From positions 186,001-250,000 of the forward strand of contig JAPOWW010000003.1 of the NCBI GenBank assembly GCA_026707405.1: DNA of 64,000 bases, written 5' to 3'. Position 1 is the first letter of the stretch. Every line of letters starts with the position of its first letter. Origin of the DNA: Chloroflexota bacterium. GTDB taxonomy: Bacteria > Chloroflexota > UBA11872 > VXNJ01. Under the pieces are notes generated by a model. The model had not been told where the DNA came from, searched no databases, and was given only the letters and a program-made list of their open reading frames with translations. The translations under genes were made by a program, and so were the position numbers. Positions 53,908 to 62,307 of the stretch are shown here, in pieces.

Positions 53908-54765
53908 TTAATCGGATACAGCCGTGGGTTGATGCTCGCGCAGCCACTCTCGCAGTGGAACGTCTTCGGCGCCTGGGCCGTAACGGTGGCCCTCCGATTT
54001 TGAGTATCCGAGTAATTGCCGCCGCACGGGATCGGCATCACGCAGTATGGCCTCGGGTATTTCGAAATCGCCCTTAATGCGTATCCACCGGTAACCATAG
54101 CCGTAGACCAGGAACCGCCGGACGCTTTGCGAGTAGTTGGGCGTTGCGGCGTGCCAGAGACGCCGGTCGAAGATGATGGCGTCGCCTGCGTCGGCGCAGA
54201 CGGGCAACGCGCCCTTCGGCTGACCCAGGCCGCTAACGGGAAGTTCAATTTTCTTGGCGAGATGGCTGCCGGGAAGCACCCAGATGTTACCGGTGCCCGG
54301 CTTGCCGGCGTCTGAAAGGAAGAAACCGACCTTAAGCGACAGTCTCGCCGGCACGTCAAGCTCCGGCATGTCCAATGTCACTCGACCGGAGTCCTGATGA
54401 AATCGAAACGTAGGCCCGTCTGGGTCGTAGCGGCCGTCAACCGGCGGGGTGATGACCAGGTGATTGGTGTAGCTGTAGATGTTCCAACCGAGGATTCCCC
54501 ACACCTTCGGGAAAGTACGCGGGTGATCGATGAGGCTGACAAATTCCGGACTCAGGTGCAGGAAGCCCACGTGGTCCACCCGGTCAGCTATAGATGGGTC
54601 TACTCCAAGATCGAAGCGGCCCCTGCCGTAGAGTTCGTCGATAGTGTGGATCAACGTCGCGACGCGGTCGGATGTGAGCGCGCATTTGACGACGAAATAT
54701 CCGTCCGAGTCGAACTTCCGACGTTCCTCTCCCGTTAGGAGGTGTTGAAGACAGACGGAATTCAT
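53908..54765 (-). CDS. Phytanoyl-CoA dioxygenase (PhyH) family protein, copy 3
   Basis: This 285-residue Fe(II)/2-oxoglutarate oxygenase has HxD in FRFHQDSGRVTLD and a distal His and Arg in DRRLWHAATPNYSQSVRRFLVYGYGYRW. The N-terminus LLTGEERRKFDSDGYFVV matches the family. ATG 54763-54765 directly follows the encoded CCA of tRNA-Asp on the same strand, with no space for a Shine-Dalgarno. Release of the tRNA would therefore leave a leaderless mRNA starting with AUG. No alternative in-frame start gives the full N-terminus. Confidence 0.88.
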   Translation of the reverse strand: MNSVCLQHLLTGEERRKFDSDGYFVVKCALTSDRVATLIHTIDELYGRGRFDLGVDPSIADRVDHVGFLHLSPEFVSLIDHPRTFPKVWGILGWNIYSYTNHLVITPPVDGRYDPDGPTFRFHQDSGRVTLDMPELDVPARLSLKVGFFLSDAGKPGTGNIWVLPGSHLAKKIELPVSGLGQPKGALPVCADAGDAIIFDRRLWHAATPNYSQSVRRFLVYGYGYRWIRIKGDFEIPEAILRDADPVRRQLLGYSKSEGHRYGPGAEDVPLREWLREHQPTAVSD

Positions 54766-54842
54766 TGGCGGTCCCGACCGGATTCGAACCGGCGATCTTC
54801 TCCTTGACAGGGAGATATGCTAGGCCACTGCACCACGGGACC
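54766..54842 (-). tRNA. tRNA-Asp (GTC anticodon)
   Basis: Read on the minus strand, the acceptor stem GGTCCCG/CGGGACC, D-stem GTGC/GCAT, anticodon stem TCTCC/GGAGA and T-stem GCCGG/CCGGT all form. The anticodon loop CTGTCAA gives GTC (Asp). The discriminator is G, the Asp identity base, and CCA is encoded at 54766-54768. The PhyH start codon follows immediately. Confidence 0.95.
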
Positions 54843-55243
54843 CCACTAGCGTTACTATAGCTATTCTATTACGCGGCGCGTCGTAAGACCTGCTGAATTT
54901 GGACTTGAGAAAATATGAGACGAATTCGACCGCACGGTTTCCTTGATTCACGGTGTGACTATTTTGGCCATGCTCGCGATCGCCACACGCAAACCCGGTC
55001 TAGTACTGCTCGGGTCGGCGTTTGTACGAGCCGACTTCGTGAAATGGACTTTCTACCAGTTCCCAGAGTCGGTATTCTTCGGAGCGCGCATAACAAAGTG
55101 GTACATCACCGAGTACGGGCGAAGTGTATGTGGCCGAACGAGGAATTGTCGCATAGGGCAATAAAGTCAATATCAGAATAGACTGTCATAATTCGAATCA
55201 TCATGGCTAACCAGAGGCAAGGTCGCAAAAGGAGAAAGGCTCG
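54843..55243. other. Intergenic region between divergent tRNA and signalling operon
   Basis: No gene is supported: the short frames are compositionally random. On the minus strand TAGAAT and TATAGT upstream of the tRNA are possible -10 elements without a clear -35. On the plus strand CATAAT at 55187-55192 is a weak -10 candidate for the STAS operon. AAAAGGAG near 55226 is its Shine-Dalgarno. Confidence 0.4.
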
Positions 55244-55582
55244 ATGGCAATAAGCACCAGTCGGGAAGGCCAGACCCTGATCGTGAAAACCGAGGACCGC
55301 ATCGACGGGGCTAACGCTCGCGAGTTTCAGGTCGATTTGGAGGCCGCGATAGACCCGAATGATCGCGGCTTGGTACTGGACCTCGAGCAACTCTCCTACG
55401 TCAGCAGTGCGGGCCTTCGAGTCATCCTTCTGACTGCCAAGACTCTGCGAAAGCAGAACGCCAAGCTTGCCGTCTGCTCGCTTTCGGACTCTGTGCGAGA
55501 GGTCTTCGAGATCAGCGGTTTTGACAAGATAATCCCGGTTCACGACAACCAGGCCGAGGCGGCCGCAGCCCTAGCAGACTGA
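55244..55582 (+). CDS. STAS-domain anti-sigma factor antagonist (SpoIIAA/RsbV-like)
   Basis: This 112-residue single STAS domain has a core VLDLEQLSYVSSAGLRVILL, where Ser54/Ser55 are the phosphorylation candidates. It would be phosphorylated by an RsbW-type kinase and dephosphorylated by a PP2C phosphatase; both are encoded just downstream (56831-57250 and 55665-56834). In partner switching the unphosphorylated form binds the kinase. It opens the five-gene operon, 82 bases before the next gene. Confidence 0.92.
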   Translation: MAISTSREGQTLIVKTEDRIDGANAREFQVDLEAAIDPNDRGLVLDLEQLSYVSSAGLRVILLTAKTLRKQNAKLAVCSLSDSVREVFEISGFDKIIPVHDNQAEAAAALAD

Positions 55583-55664
55583 TCCAAGCGGCGCGGTTGC
55601 GTATGCTCGCGCTCCCCTTTCTCCGAGCGTACGCCGACCTGACGCGGAAGTGCCGGAGGTGAGA

Positions 55665-56834
55665 GTGACGCAGCGTGCTTGCAAGATTCTCGTAGTCGAC
55701 GACGAACCGGACCTTCAACCTCTCATGCGCCAGCGCATGCGGCGCTATGTCCGGAGGGGCCTCTACACGTTCGTGTTTGCCCAGAACGGCGTCGAGGCGT
55801 TGGAGATGTTGCAGGAGCAACAGGACATCGACTTGGTTCTATCCGACATAAACATGCCGAAGATGGACGGGTTGACACTGCTTCAGCAGATACCCAAGGT
55901 AGACCCCGACATCCGTTCGGTGATTATTTCGGCTTACGGGGACATGAAGAACATCCGCACGGCCATGAACCGCGGCGCGTTTGACTTTGTCACCAAGCCA
56001 ATCGATTTCGACGATCTCAAAGTCACTATCGACCGGACGCTGCGCAACCTTACCGAGTGGCGCGAGGCGCTCGCGTCGCGCGACAAGCTGGTGGCGTTGC
56101 AGAACGAGCTCGACGTCGCCAGCAAGATGCAACAGTCGATTCTCCCCACCGAGCTTCCCGGCACCGACGAGTACAAGGTAGCCGCCAGCATGCAGCCGGC
56201 GCGCGCCATCGGGGGCGACTTCTTCGACTTCGTGCACCTCGATGGCGGGCGGATCGGAATCGCCGTCGCGGACGTTTCGGACAAGGGCGTACCCGCGGCG
56301 CTGTTCATGATGTCCAGCCGCACTCTGCTCAAGGGTGCGGCGATCGGCGGCACCGGTCCCGGCGAGGTGCTGTACGAGGTCAACAACCTTCTGGAGGAGG
56401 AAAACGAATCGGCGATGTTCGTCACCGTGCTGTACGCAGAGTACAACCCCGCGACAGGAGAGCTTTCCTACGCGAACGGCGGACATAACTCTCCGGTGGT
56501 CTTTCACGAGGACGGAAGCTCGACCGTGCTTCCTCTAACCGATGGTGTTGCGCTGGGATTGATGCCCGGTCTCGATTACCGGCAGGAGACAGTGAAGCTG
56601 TCGCCGAGCGATACGCTGGTGCTCTACACCGACGGCGTAACCGAGGCGATGAACACGGATTTCGAAGAGTTCGGCCTTGAGCGTCTGCGTAGTATGTTCG
56701 TCGAATCGATGCCCGGGGACGCGGAGGCAATCAACACCGCCATCTTCAAAGCAGTGGCCGACTTCGCGGGCGACGCGCCTCAGTCTGATGACATTACCTG
56801 CCTGACGCTCCGCCGCATTACGACCGACGCATGA
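55665..56834 (+). CDS. Response regulator fused to PP2C (SpoIIE/RsbU-type) phosphatase
   Basis: Residues 1-125 are a receiver domain (ILVVDDEPD, phospho-acceptor Asp61 in LVLSDINMPKMDG, Lys111 in FVTKPIDF). A coiled linker (RDKLVALQNELDVASKMQQSIL) leads to a SpoIIE-type PP2C domain with metal-binding GGDFFDFV, IAVADVSDKG, YANGGHNSP and LYTDGVTEA. It would dephosphorylate the STAS protein when the receiver is phosphorylated, presumably by the histidine kinase at the operon end. GTG 55665 has GGAGG five bases before it. The next gene overlaps by four bases. Confidence 0.93.
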   Translation: MTQRACKILVVDDEPDLQPLMRQRMRRYVRRGLYTFVFAQNGVEALEMLQEQQDIDLVLSDINMPKMDGLTLLQQIPKVDPDIRSVIISAYGDMKNIRTAMNRGAFDFVTKPIDFDDLKVTIDRTLRNLTEWREALASRDKLVALQNELDVASKMQQSILPTELPGTDEYKVAASMQPARAIGGDFFDFVHLDGGRIGIAVADVSDKGVPAALFMMSSRTLLKGAAIGGTGPGEVLYEVNNLLEEENESAMFVTVLYAEYNPATGELSYANGGHNSPVVFHEDGSSTVLPLTDGVALGLMPGLDYRQETVKLSPSDTLVLYTDGVTEAMNTDFEEFGLERLRSMFVESMPGDAEAINTAIFKAVADFAGDAPQSDDITCLTLRRITTDA

Positions 56835-57250
56835 GCGCCGAGCTAAACATGAAGATCGAAACCAGACTCGAGGAGTTGAATCGCGTCTTTGACGCCGTGC
56901 GGAAATTCGGAGAGCAGGAGAGCTGGCCTAGCGAGACTCTCTTCATGATAGACCTCGCGCTCGAAGAGCTGACGCTCAATACAATGAATTACGGACACGA
57001 TGGTGGTATCCACGAGATTGAGATCGCACTCAAGTCCGAACCTGACGCAATTACCATCGAGATCATCGATGACGGTCGCCCTTTTGATCCCCTCCATGAT
57101 GCTCCGAAGCCCCAAGTCGGAGCGGCGATCGAAGATCGGCCGGTGGGCGGCCTCGGCGTCCACCTCGTGCGGACGATGATGGACGAGATGAGTTACCGCC
57201 GGGAGGGCGACAAGAACCACATAACCCTGGTCACGCGCAAGGTCCAATGA
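56831..57250 (+). CDS. RsbW-like anti-sigma serine kinase (HATPase_c)
   Basis: This 139-residue GHKL ATPase has N-box ALEELTLNTMNYGHDGG, G1-box IIDDGRPFDP and G2-box GGLGVHLVRTMMDEMSY. This small free-standing form phosphorylates STAS antagonists and may sequester a sigma factor or another target. No sigma factor gene is present in the window. The ATG overlaps the phosphatase stop, and its own stop overlaps the binding-protein start. Confidence 0.92.
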   Translation: MSAELNMKIETRLEELNRVFDAVRKFGEQESWPSETLFMIDLALEELTLNTMNYGHDGGIHEIEIALKSEPDAITIEIIDDGRPFDPLHDAPKPQVGAAIEDRPVGGLGVHLVRTMMDEMSYRREGDKNHITLVTRKVQ

Positions 57251-58527
57251 AGCGCAGGCCAGCGGCTCAGCGGCGCTTGCTGGGAGCCGGGGGAATCCTG
57301 GCGCTCGCACTGATCGCTAGTCTTACGGGCTGTTTTCCGTTCGACTCCACCGACAACGGCAGCCCCGACGCAATGGCTACGGTTCAAGAAACCCAAGTAT
57401 CGGAGACCGAAACCGTCGCGGTGCAGTCTCCCGGCGTGTCAAGCGAGCGCATCCTCTTCGGTCAGTCCGCAGCGTTCAGCGGACCCGCCCAGGAACTTGG
57501 CAGGAACATGCGTCTCGGTATACAGGCCGCCTTCCATGAGGTGAATGAGAGCGGCGGCGTCAACGGCCGGAGGCTGGAGCTCATAACACGGGATGACGCA
57601 TACGAACCCGAAGCGGCAATTGCCAACACGACTCAGCTAATTGAGGAAGACCAGGTATTCGCGTTGATCGGCGAGGTCGGCACGCCTACGTCGCGCTCGG
57701 CTACTCCGGTAGCCGCTGATGCTGGCGTTCCCTTCATTGCACCGTTTACCGGTGCCGAGTTTTTGCGTGACCCGGAGTGGGACAACATCATCAACCTCCG
57801 CGCTTCCTACTATCAGGAGACCGAGGAGATGGTCGCCCGCCTTACCACCGATCTGGGCATCAAGCGCATCGCCATCATGTATCAGGATGATTCCTATGGC
57901 CGCGCCGGCTGGCGCGGAGTCCGGCTGGCGCTGGATCGGCGCGGCATGGAACCGGTGTCCATAGGCTTGTATCCACGCAACACGATGGCTGTGAAAACGG
58001 CACTGCTCGACTTAAACCAGGGCGCTCCTGAGGCGGTGATTATGATTGGCGCCTACGAGCCGGTAGCGGCTTTGATTTTGTGGGCGAGGCATATGGGACA
58101 GTCCCCCATCTTCCTCACCGTATCGTTTGTAGGCAGCAATGCGCTGGCGAGAGAGCTCGGTCCCGAGGGGGCTGGTGTCTACGTGACCCAGGTCGTCCCC
58201 TTTCCAACGGACGGCTCGTTGCCAGTTGTTTCGTCATACCTCAGCGCCCTCTCCGCCTACGATCCGGACGCGGCCCCCGGGTTTGTCTCCTTTGAAGGTT
58301 ATCTCGCGGGCCGGCTGGCCATCGCCGGCCTCGACGGTTGCGGGCCAGACGTTAAAAGGGCCTGCTTCCTGGAGAGTCTGCGCAGCGCCGACGTAATCGA
58401 TATCGACGGGTTCCAGTTGCGCTATGGCGATGGCGACAATCAGGGCTCGGACAAAGTGTTCCTCACGGTTATAGGTAAAGACGGCCGCTATCACCCCATC
58501 AATACGCTAATGGCAACGGGATCATGA
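57247..58527 (+). CDS. Amino-acid-type (Leu/Ile/Val-like) periplasmic binding lipoprotein
   Basis: This 426-residue type 1 periplasmic-binding protein has a signal peptide ending in the lipobox SLTGC (Cys29). The mature protein opens with ILFGQSAAFSGPAQELG and later has GEVGTPTSRSATPVAADAG and the hinge VIMIGAYEPVAALILW, as in LivJ-like proteins. No permease or ATPase gene accompanies it. It lies between the kinase and the histidine kinase with 4-base overlaps on both sides, so it probably serves as a ligand sensor for that kinase rather than for transport. Confidence 0.9.
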   Translation: MKRRPAAQRRLLGAGGILALALIASLTGCFPFDSTDNGSPDAMATVQETQVSETETVAVQSPGVSSERILFGQSAAFSGPAQELGRNMRLGIQAAFHEVNESGGVNGRRLELITRDDAYEPEAAIANTTQLIEEDQVFALIGEVGTPTSRSATPVAADAGVPFIAPFTGAEFLRDPEWDNIINLRASYYQETEEMVARLTTDLGIKRIAIMYQDDSYGRAGWRGVRLALDRRGMEPVSIGLYPRNTMAVKTALLDLNQGAPEAVIMIGAYEPVAALILWARHMGQSPIFLTVSFVGSNALARELGPEGAGVYVTQVVPFPTDGSLPVVSSYLSALSAYDPDAAPGFVSFEGYLAGRLAIAGLDGCGPDVKRACFLESLRSADVIDIDGFQLRYGDGDNQGSDKVFLTVIGKDGRYHPINTLMATGS

Positions 58528-60758
58528 GAGACCGGTTGAAGCGCCTGCTGGAAAGCCGTTTTCGTATCTCCATGCAGCTTTATCTGGGGATCGGAGGAGC
58601 CGTCGTGCTCACCGTTGCCGCGAGTCTTGTCGGATGGTTTTCGTTCAACCGCGTGGGCGAGGTTCAAAGTCGCGTAAACGAAGGCAGCGTCCCCGAGGTG
58701 GTGGCCTCTTTCGGAGTTGCGCAATACAGCGGTGCTCTGGTGGCGGCAGCTCCGCGTCTGATCTCCGCCGCGACGCCCGAAGAGTTCGATCGCGTCTCGG
58801 CCAGCATCGCCGAAGCGCACACCGCATTTGAGGACCAGCTTGCCGTCCTAGAAGAGAAAGACGGAGGAGAGGAACGCTTTCGGAGCATCCGTGCCTATGC
58901 CGACACGCTGATCCTGAACGTCCAAGATATCAAGGGTGAGATGTCGCAACTGTTCGATTTCGGCCAGCGCAGCACTGCGCTGCAAACGGAACTTGCTGAG
59001 TTGCGCGCCCGCTTGGAGGACATACTGGTACCGGCCATCGACGATCAGCTCTTCTACACCGTTACAGGCTTTCGCAGTCTCGACGAGCCTCCTCGGCCCC
59101 GCTCAGAACATTTCTCGGGGGATGAGTTGGTGCACTATCGCCACTTGGCAGAGTTGCAGGCCGACGCCAACTTGGCGACGCAGTTGCTTACTAGCGCCTT
59201 CACCCTCGCGGACGCTTCAACCATCGAACCGCTGCGGGAGCGCTTTGAGTCGACCGCTGGGCGTATCGAGCGGAGCCTGGCGGCTCTCGAGGGCTCCTCA
59301 CTGCATGACGAGGTCGCGCCGCTTTTCACCCGTCTGGTGGAACTGGGGATCGGAGAGGAAAGCGGGTTCGATCTGATCGAAGACGAGCTAAGGCTAGCCG
59401 AGCATCAACGGGGCCTGCTGGCGCTCAATCGAGACATCGCCGTCGATCTGGTAGCCGAAGTTGACGGCTTGGTAAACGCGGCTCACGCGAGCGCCCAGGA
59501 AGCCACCGAAGCCTCGAGTGAGGCAATCTTTACCGGCAGCACGCTCCTGCTCGGAATCAGCGCGCTCAGCATCGCCGGGGCCGTACTAATCGCGTGGCTC
59601 TTCGTCGGACGGGTGCTGTTGCGCCGTCTTCAGCGTTTATCGGACTGGATGCTACGCATGGCCGGCGGCGACCTGGAGTCCAGGGTTGATATCGGGGGAC
59701 GAGACGAAGTGGCGGACATGGCCGCCGCGCTCGAAGTGTTCCGCCGTCACGCCCTGGAGGTCCAGCGCCTGAATCTGGTGGAAAAGCTGGCGGATGAGCT
59801 GCAGGGCAAGAACGAGCAGCTCGAAAGCGTGCTTGCCGACTTGCGCAAGGCGCAGGACCAGATCGTCACGCGCGAAAAACTGGCGGCTCTCGGTGAGTTG
59901 ACCGCGGGCGTGGCGCATGAGATCAGGAACCCGCTGAACTTCGTGAAGAACTTTTCCGAGGCCTCGGAAGAGCTTGTTGATGAGCTGAAGGAGATCCTCG
60001 AAGACGCGAGCGAAGCGATAGGCGACGAAGACAAAGAAATGATCGAGGAAATATCTCAAGACTTGACCGGCAACATGGAGCGCATCCGCTCACACGGCGA
60101 ACGCGCCGACCGTATCGTCAACGACATGCTCATGATGGGCCGAGGCAGCGCCGGAGCGCAGGCGACCGACATCAACCGCCTGCTCGAGGAACATGCGCGG
60201 CTCGCCTACCACAGCGCGCGGGGGACCGATGACGAATTCCAGCTCGACCTCAAATTCGATCTTGACCCGGAGGTTGGGGAAATCGAGGTCATTCCCCAGG
60301 ATATGGGCCGCGTATTCCTGAACATGGTGAGCAACGCCGGCTATGCGTCTAACGAGAAGCAGCGTGAAGGCCCGCCTAGCGTGACAGACGATTTCCTGCC
60401 AACGCTGTGGCTTACCACCCGGCGCAAGGAGGACAGGATCGTGGTTAGCATCCGGGACAACGGAAACGGGATTCCCCCAGATGTCGTAGACAAGATATTC
60501 AATCCTTTCTTCACGACCAAGCCGACGGATCAGGGGACCGGGCTGGGGCTCGCGATTTCCAATGACATCGTCCGCGAGCACGGAGGAGCCATCCGAGTAA
60601 GCACCGAAGTCGGCGAGGGTACTGAAATGATCGTCGAGCTGCCGCTGACGCCGTCCGCAGTGTTGCAGGAAGGAGCGGCCGAGTCGGACGGAGCGGCAGA
60701 CTCGGGAGTCTCGATCGCGGGACCGATGTCCACCGCGCCCGAGGCGCCGCCAGCCTGA
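58524..60758 (+). CDS. HAMP-domain sensor histidine kinase
   Basis: In these 744 residues TM1 is at about 18-42 and a ~290-residue helical extracytoplasmic sensor follows. TM2 (TLLLGISALSIAGAVLIAW) leads to HAMP, coiled-coil and HisKA with His465 in GVAHEIRNPLNF. The ATPase has N-box MVSNAGYASNEKQ, G1 DNGNGIPP, F-box FNPFFTTK and G2 GTGLGLAIS. There is an acidic insert after the H-box helix. It should phosphorylate the receiver at 55665-56834. The ATG overlaps the binding-protein stop, pointing to direct partnership with it. Confidence 0.93.
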   Translation: MRDRLKRLLESRFRISMQLYLGIGGAVVLTVAASLVGWFSFNRVGEVQSRVNEGSVPEVVASFGVAQYSGALVAAAPRLISAATPEEFDRVSASIAEAHTAFEDQLAVLEEKDGGEERFRSIRAYADTLILNVQDIKGEMSQLFDFGQRSTALQTELAELRARLEDILVPAIDDQLFYTVTGFRSLDEPPRPRSEHFSGDELVHYRHLAELQADANLATQLLTSAFTLADASTIEPLRERFESTAGRIERSLAALEGSSLHDEVAPLFTRLVELGIGEESGFDLIEDELRLAEHQRGLLALNRDIAVDLVAEVDGLVNAAHASAQEATEASSEAIFTGSTLLLGISALSIAGAVLIAWLFVGRVLLRRLQRLSDWMLRMAGGDLESRVDIGGRDEVADMAAALEVFRRHALEVQRLNLVEKLADELQGKNEQLESVLADLRKAQDQIVTREKLAALGELTAGVAHEIRNPLNFVKNFSEASEELVDELKEILEDASEAIGDEDKEMIEEISQDLTGNMERIRSHGERADRIVNDMLMMGRGSAGAQATDINRLLEEHARLAYHSARGTDDEFQLDLKFDLDPEVGEIEVIPQDMGRVFLNMVSNAGYASNEKQREGPPSVTDDFLPTLWLTTRRKEDRIVVSIRDNGNGIPPDVVDKIFNPFFTTKPTDQGTGLGLAISNDIVREHGGAIRVSTEVGEGTEMIVELPLTPSAVLQEGAAESDGAADSGVSIAGPMSTAPEAPPA

Positions 60759-60765
60759 GGAAGCG

Positions 60766-60829
60766 CCGGAAATTACCGAGATGTTCCAGGCAACGTTTTC
60801 AAGTTATCCCTCGGTCTCCTTCTTTCCGG
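60766..60829 (+). other. Nested complementary segments (possible RNA hairpin)
   Basis: CCGGAAA (60766-60772) can pair with TTTCCGG (60823-60829), and inside it ACCGAG (60775-60780) with CTCGGT (60810-60815), leaving a 29-base loop. It lies in the gap between the kinase and the ATP-grasp gene. No T-run follows. It may be a leader structure or chance. Confidence 0.25.
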
Positions 60830-60873
60830 ATTCCGCACAGACCCGACATCCATTCGGCCCATAAGCTATCGCC

Positions 60874-62307
60874 GTGGATTTCGACAGCTATGATCTCAAT
60901 CCGTCGATCTACGATGAGATGTTCCTGCCCAACGGTGCGCCTCGCGAGCATTGCCGAGAGCTCCACGAAACCCTCGGACGGCTCTCAGCTGAGCAACTAG
61001 GCAGCATTCAGGAGCGGGTCACGCGCTCGTTCTCGAACGAAGGCATCACGTTCACGGTCTACGGCGACGACGAGGCCGACGAGCGCATCATTCCGGTCGA
61101 TTGCGTGCCCCGCGTGATCTCGGCCACTGAATGGCAGAGTCTCGAGACCGGCCTGACTCAGCGACTCAAGGCCCTCAATCTCTTCCTGGCGGATGTCTAC
61201 GGCGACGCCCGGATTGTCGATGACGGCGTGATACCGGTCGACGTGGTGAGGGGATGTCCGCAATACCGTATCGAGATGCGTGGGTTCTCCGCGCCGCACG
61301 GTGTCTGGGCGGCAATCTGCGGCACGGATCTGGTGCGGACCAACGACGGTTTCAAGGTCCTCGAGGACAACCTGCGCGTTCCCTCCGGCGTGTCCTACAT
61401 GATCGCGAACCGAAAGGCGGTAAAGGCGAACCTGCGCCGTCTCTACCGGAGGTCCCGCGTGCGACACGTAGAGAATTACGGAAGCGTGCTGCTGGAGACC
61501 TTGCGCGACCTCGCGCCCAGCGGATGCTCGGACCCCTCGATCGCACTGCTCACCCCCGGCGTCTACAACTCCGCCTTTTACGAGCATATGTTCCTGGCGG
61601 GCGAGATAGGCGCCGAGTTGGTGGAGGGCCGCGACCTGCTGGTCAACGACGGCTTCGTCTACATGCGGACTACCAAGGGCCTGCGGAGGGTCGACGTGAT
61701 CTACCGCCGGGTGGACGACGACTTCCTTGACCCTCTGGTCTTCCGCCAGGATTCTCTGCTTGGCGTGCCCGGGCTGATGAACGCCTACAAGCTCGGAAAC
61801 GTATCCCTCGTGAACGCGCCCGGGACGGGCGTGGCGGATGACAAGAGCGTGTATGCCTACGTGCCTGACATGATCCGCTATTACCTGGGCGAGGAGCCGC
61901 TTCTGGCTAACGTCGAGACCCATCTCTGCCGACGTTCCGAGGACCTCGAATACACGCTCGACAATCTGGAGAACCTGGTCGTCAAACGCGTGGGCGAATC
62001 GGGGGGGTATGGAATGCTAGTGGGCCCACACACAACGCCCGCAGAGCGAGAGGCCTACGCCGAACAGGTACGCGCCAACCCCGCCGATTTCATCTCCCAG
62101 CCGGTACTCGCCCTCTCCCGCGCGCCCTGCCTGATCGATGGCGGTTTCGAGCCGCGCCACGTCGACCTGCGCCCGTTCGTGCTTCGCGGTCGCGAGACCC
62201 GCATAGTGCCAGGCGCGTTTTGCCGCGTGGCTCTGCGGCGCGGCAGCCTGGTGGTGAACTCCAGTCAGGGAGGCGGCGGCAAGGACCTCTGGGTGCTGCA
62301 AGACTGA
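60874..62307 (+). CDS. Circularly permuted ATP-grasp protein (DUF404/DUF407)
   Basis: This 477-residue protein has the signature N-terminus SIYDEMFLPNGAPREH, nucleotide-binding DNLRVPSGVSYMIANRKAV, and the late basic segment LVVKRVGESGGYGMLVGP. The ending GGGKDLWVLQD is typical. These enzymes are thought to form peptide or amide bonds on an unknown carrier, always with an alpha-E and a transglutaminase-like protein, as here. The start is GTG 60874. The stop overlaps the alpha-E start (TGATG). Confidence 0.92.
   Translation: MDFDSYDLNPSIYDEMFLPNGAPREHCRELHETLGRLSAEQLGSIQERVTRSFSNEGITFTVYGDDEADERIIPVDCVPRVISATEWQSLETGLTQRLKALNLFLADVYGDARIVDDGVIPVDVVRGCPQYRIEMRGFSAPHGVWAAICGTDLVRTNDGFKVLEDNLRVPSGVSYMIANRKAVKANLRRLYRRSRVRHVENYGSVLLETLRDLAPSGCSDPSIALLTPGVYNSAFYEHMFLAGEIGAELVEGRDLLVNDGFVYMRTTKGLRRVDVIYRRVDDDFLDPLVFRQDSLLGVPGLMNAYKLGNVSLVNAPGTGVADDKSVYAYVPDMIRYYLGEEPLLANVETHLCRRSEDLEYTLDNLENLVVKRVGESGGYGMLVGPHTTPAEREAYAEQVRANPADFISQPVLALSRAPCLIDGGFEPRHVDLRPFVLRGRETRIVPGAFCRVALRRGSLVVNSSQGGGGKDLWVLQD

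Noticed and set aside
54943-55164. Small plus-strand frames between the tRNA and STAS genes
   Set aside because: No Shine-Dalgarno, no motif, and random composition.
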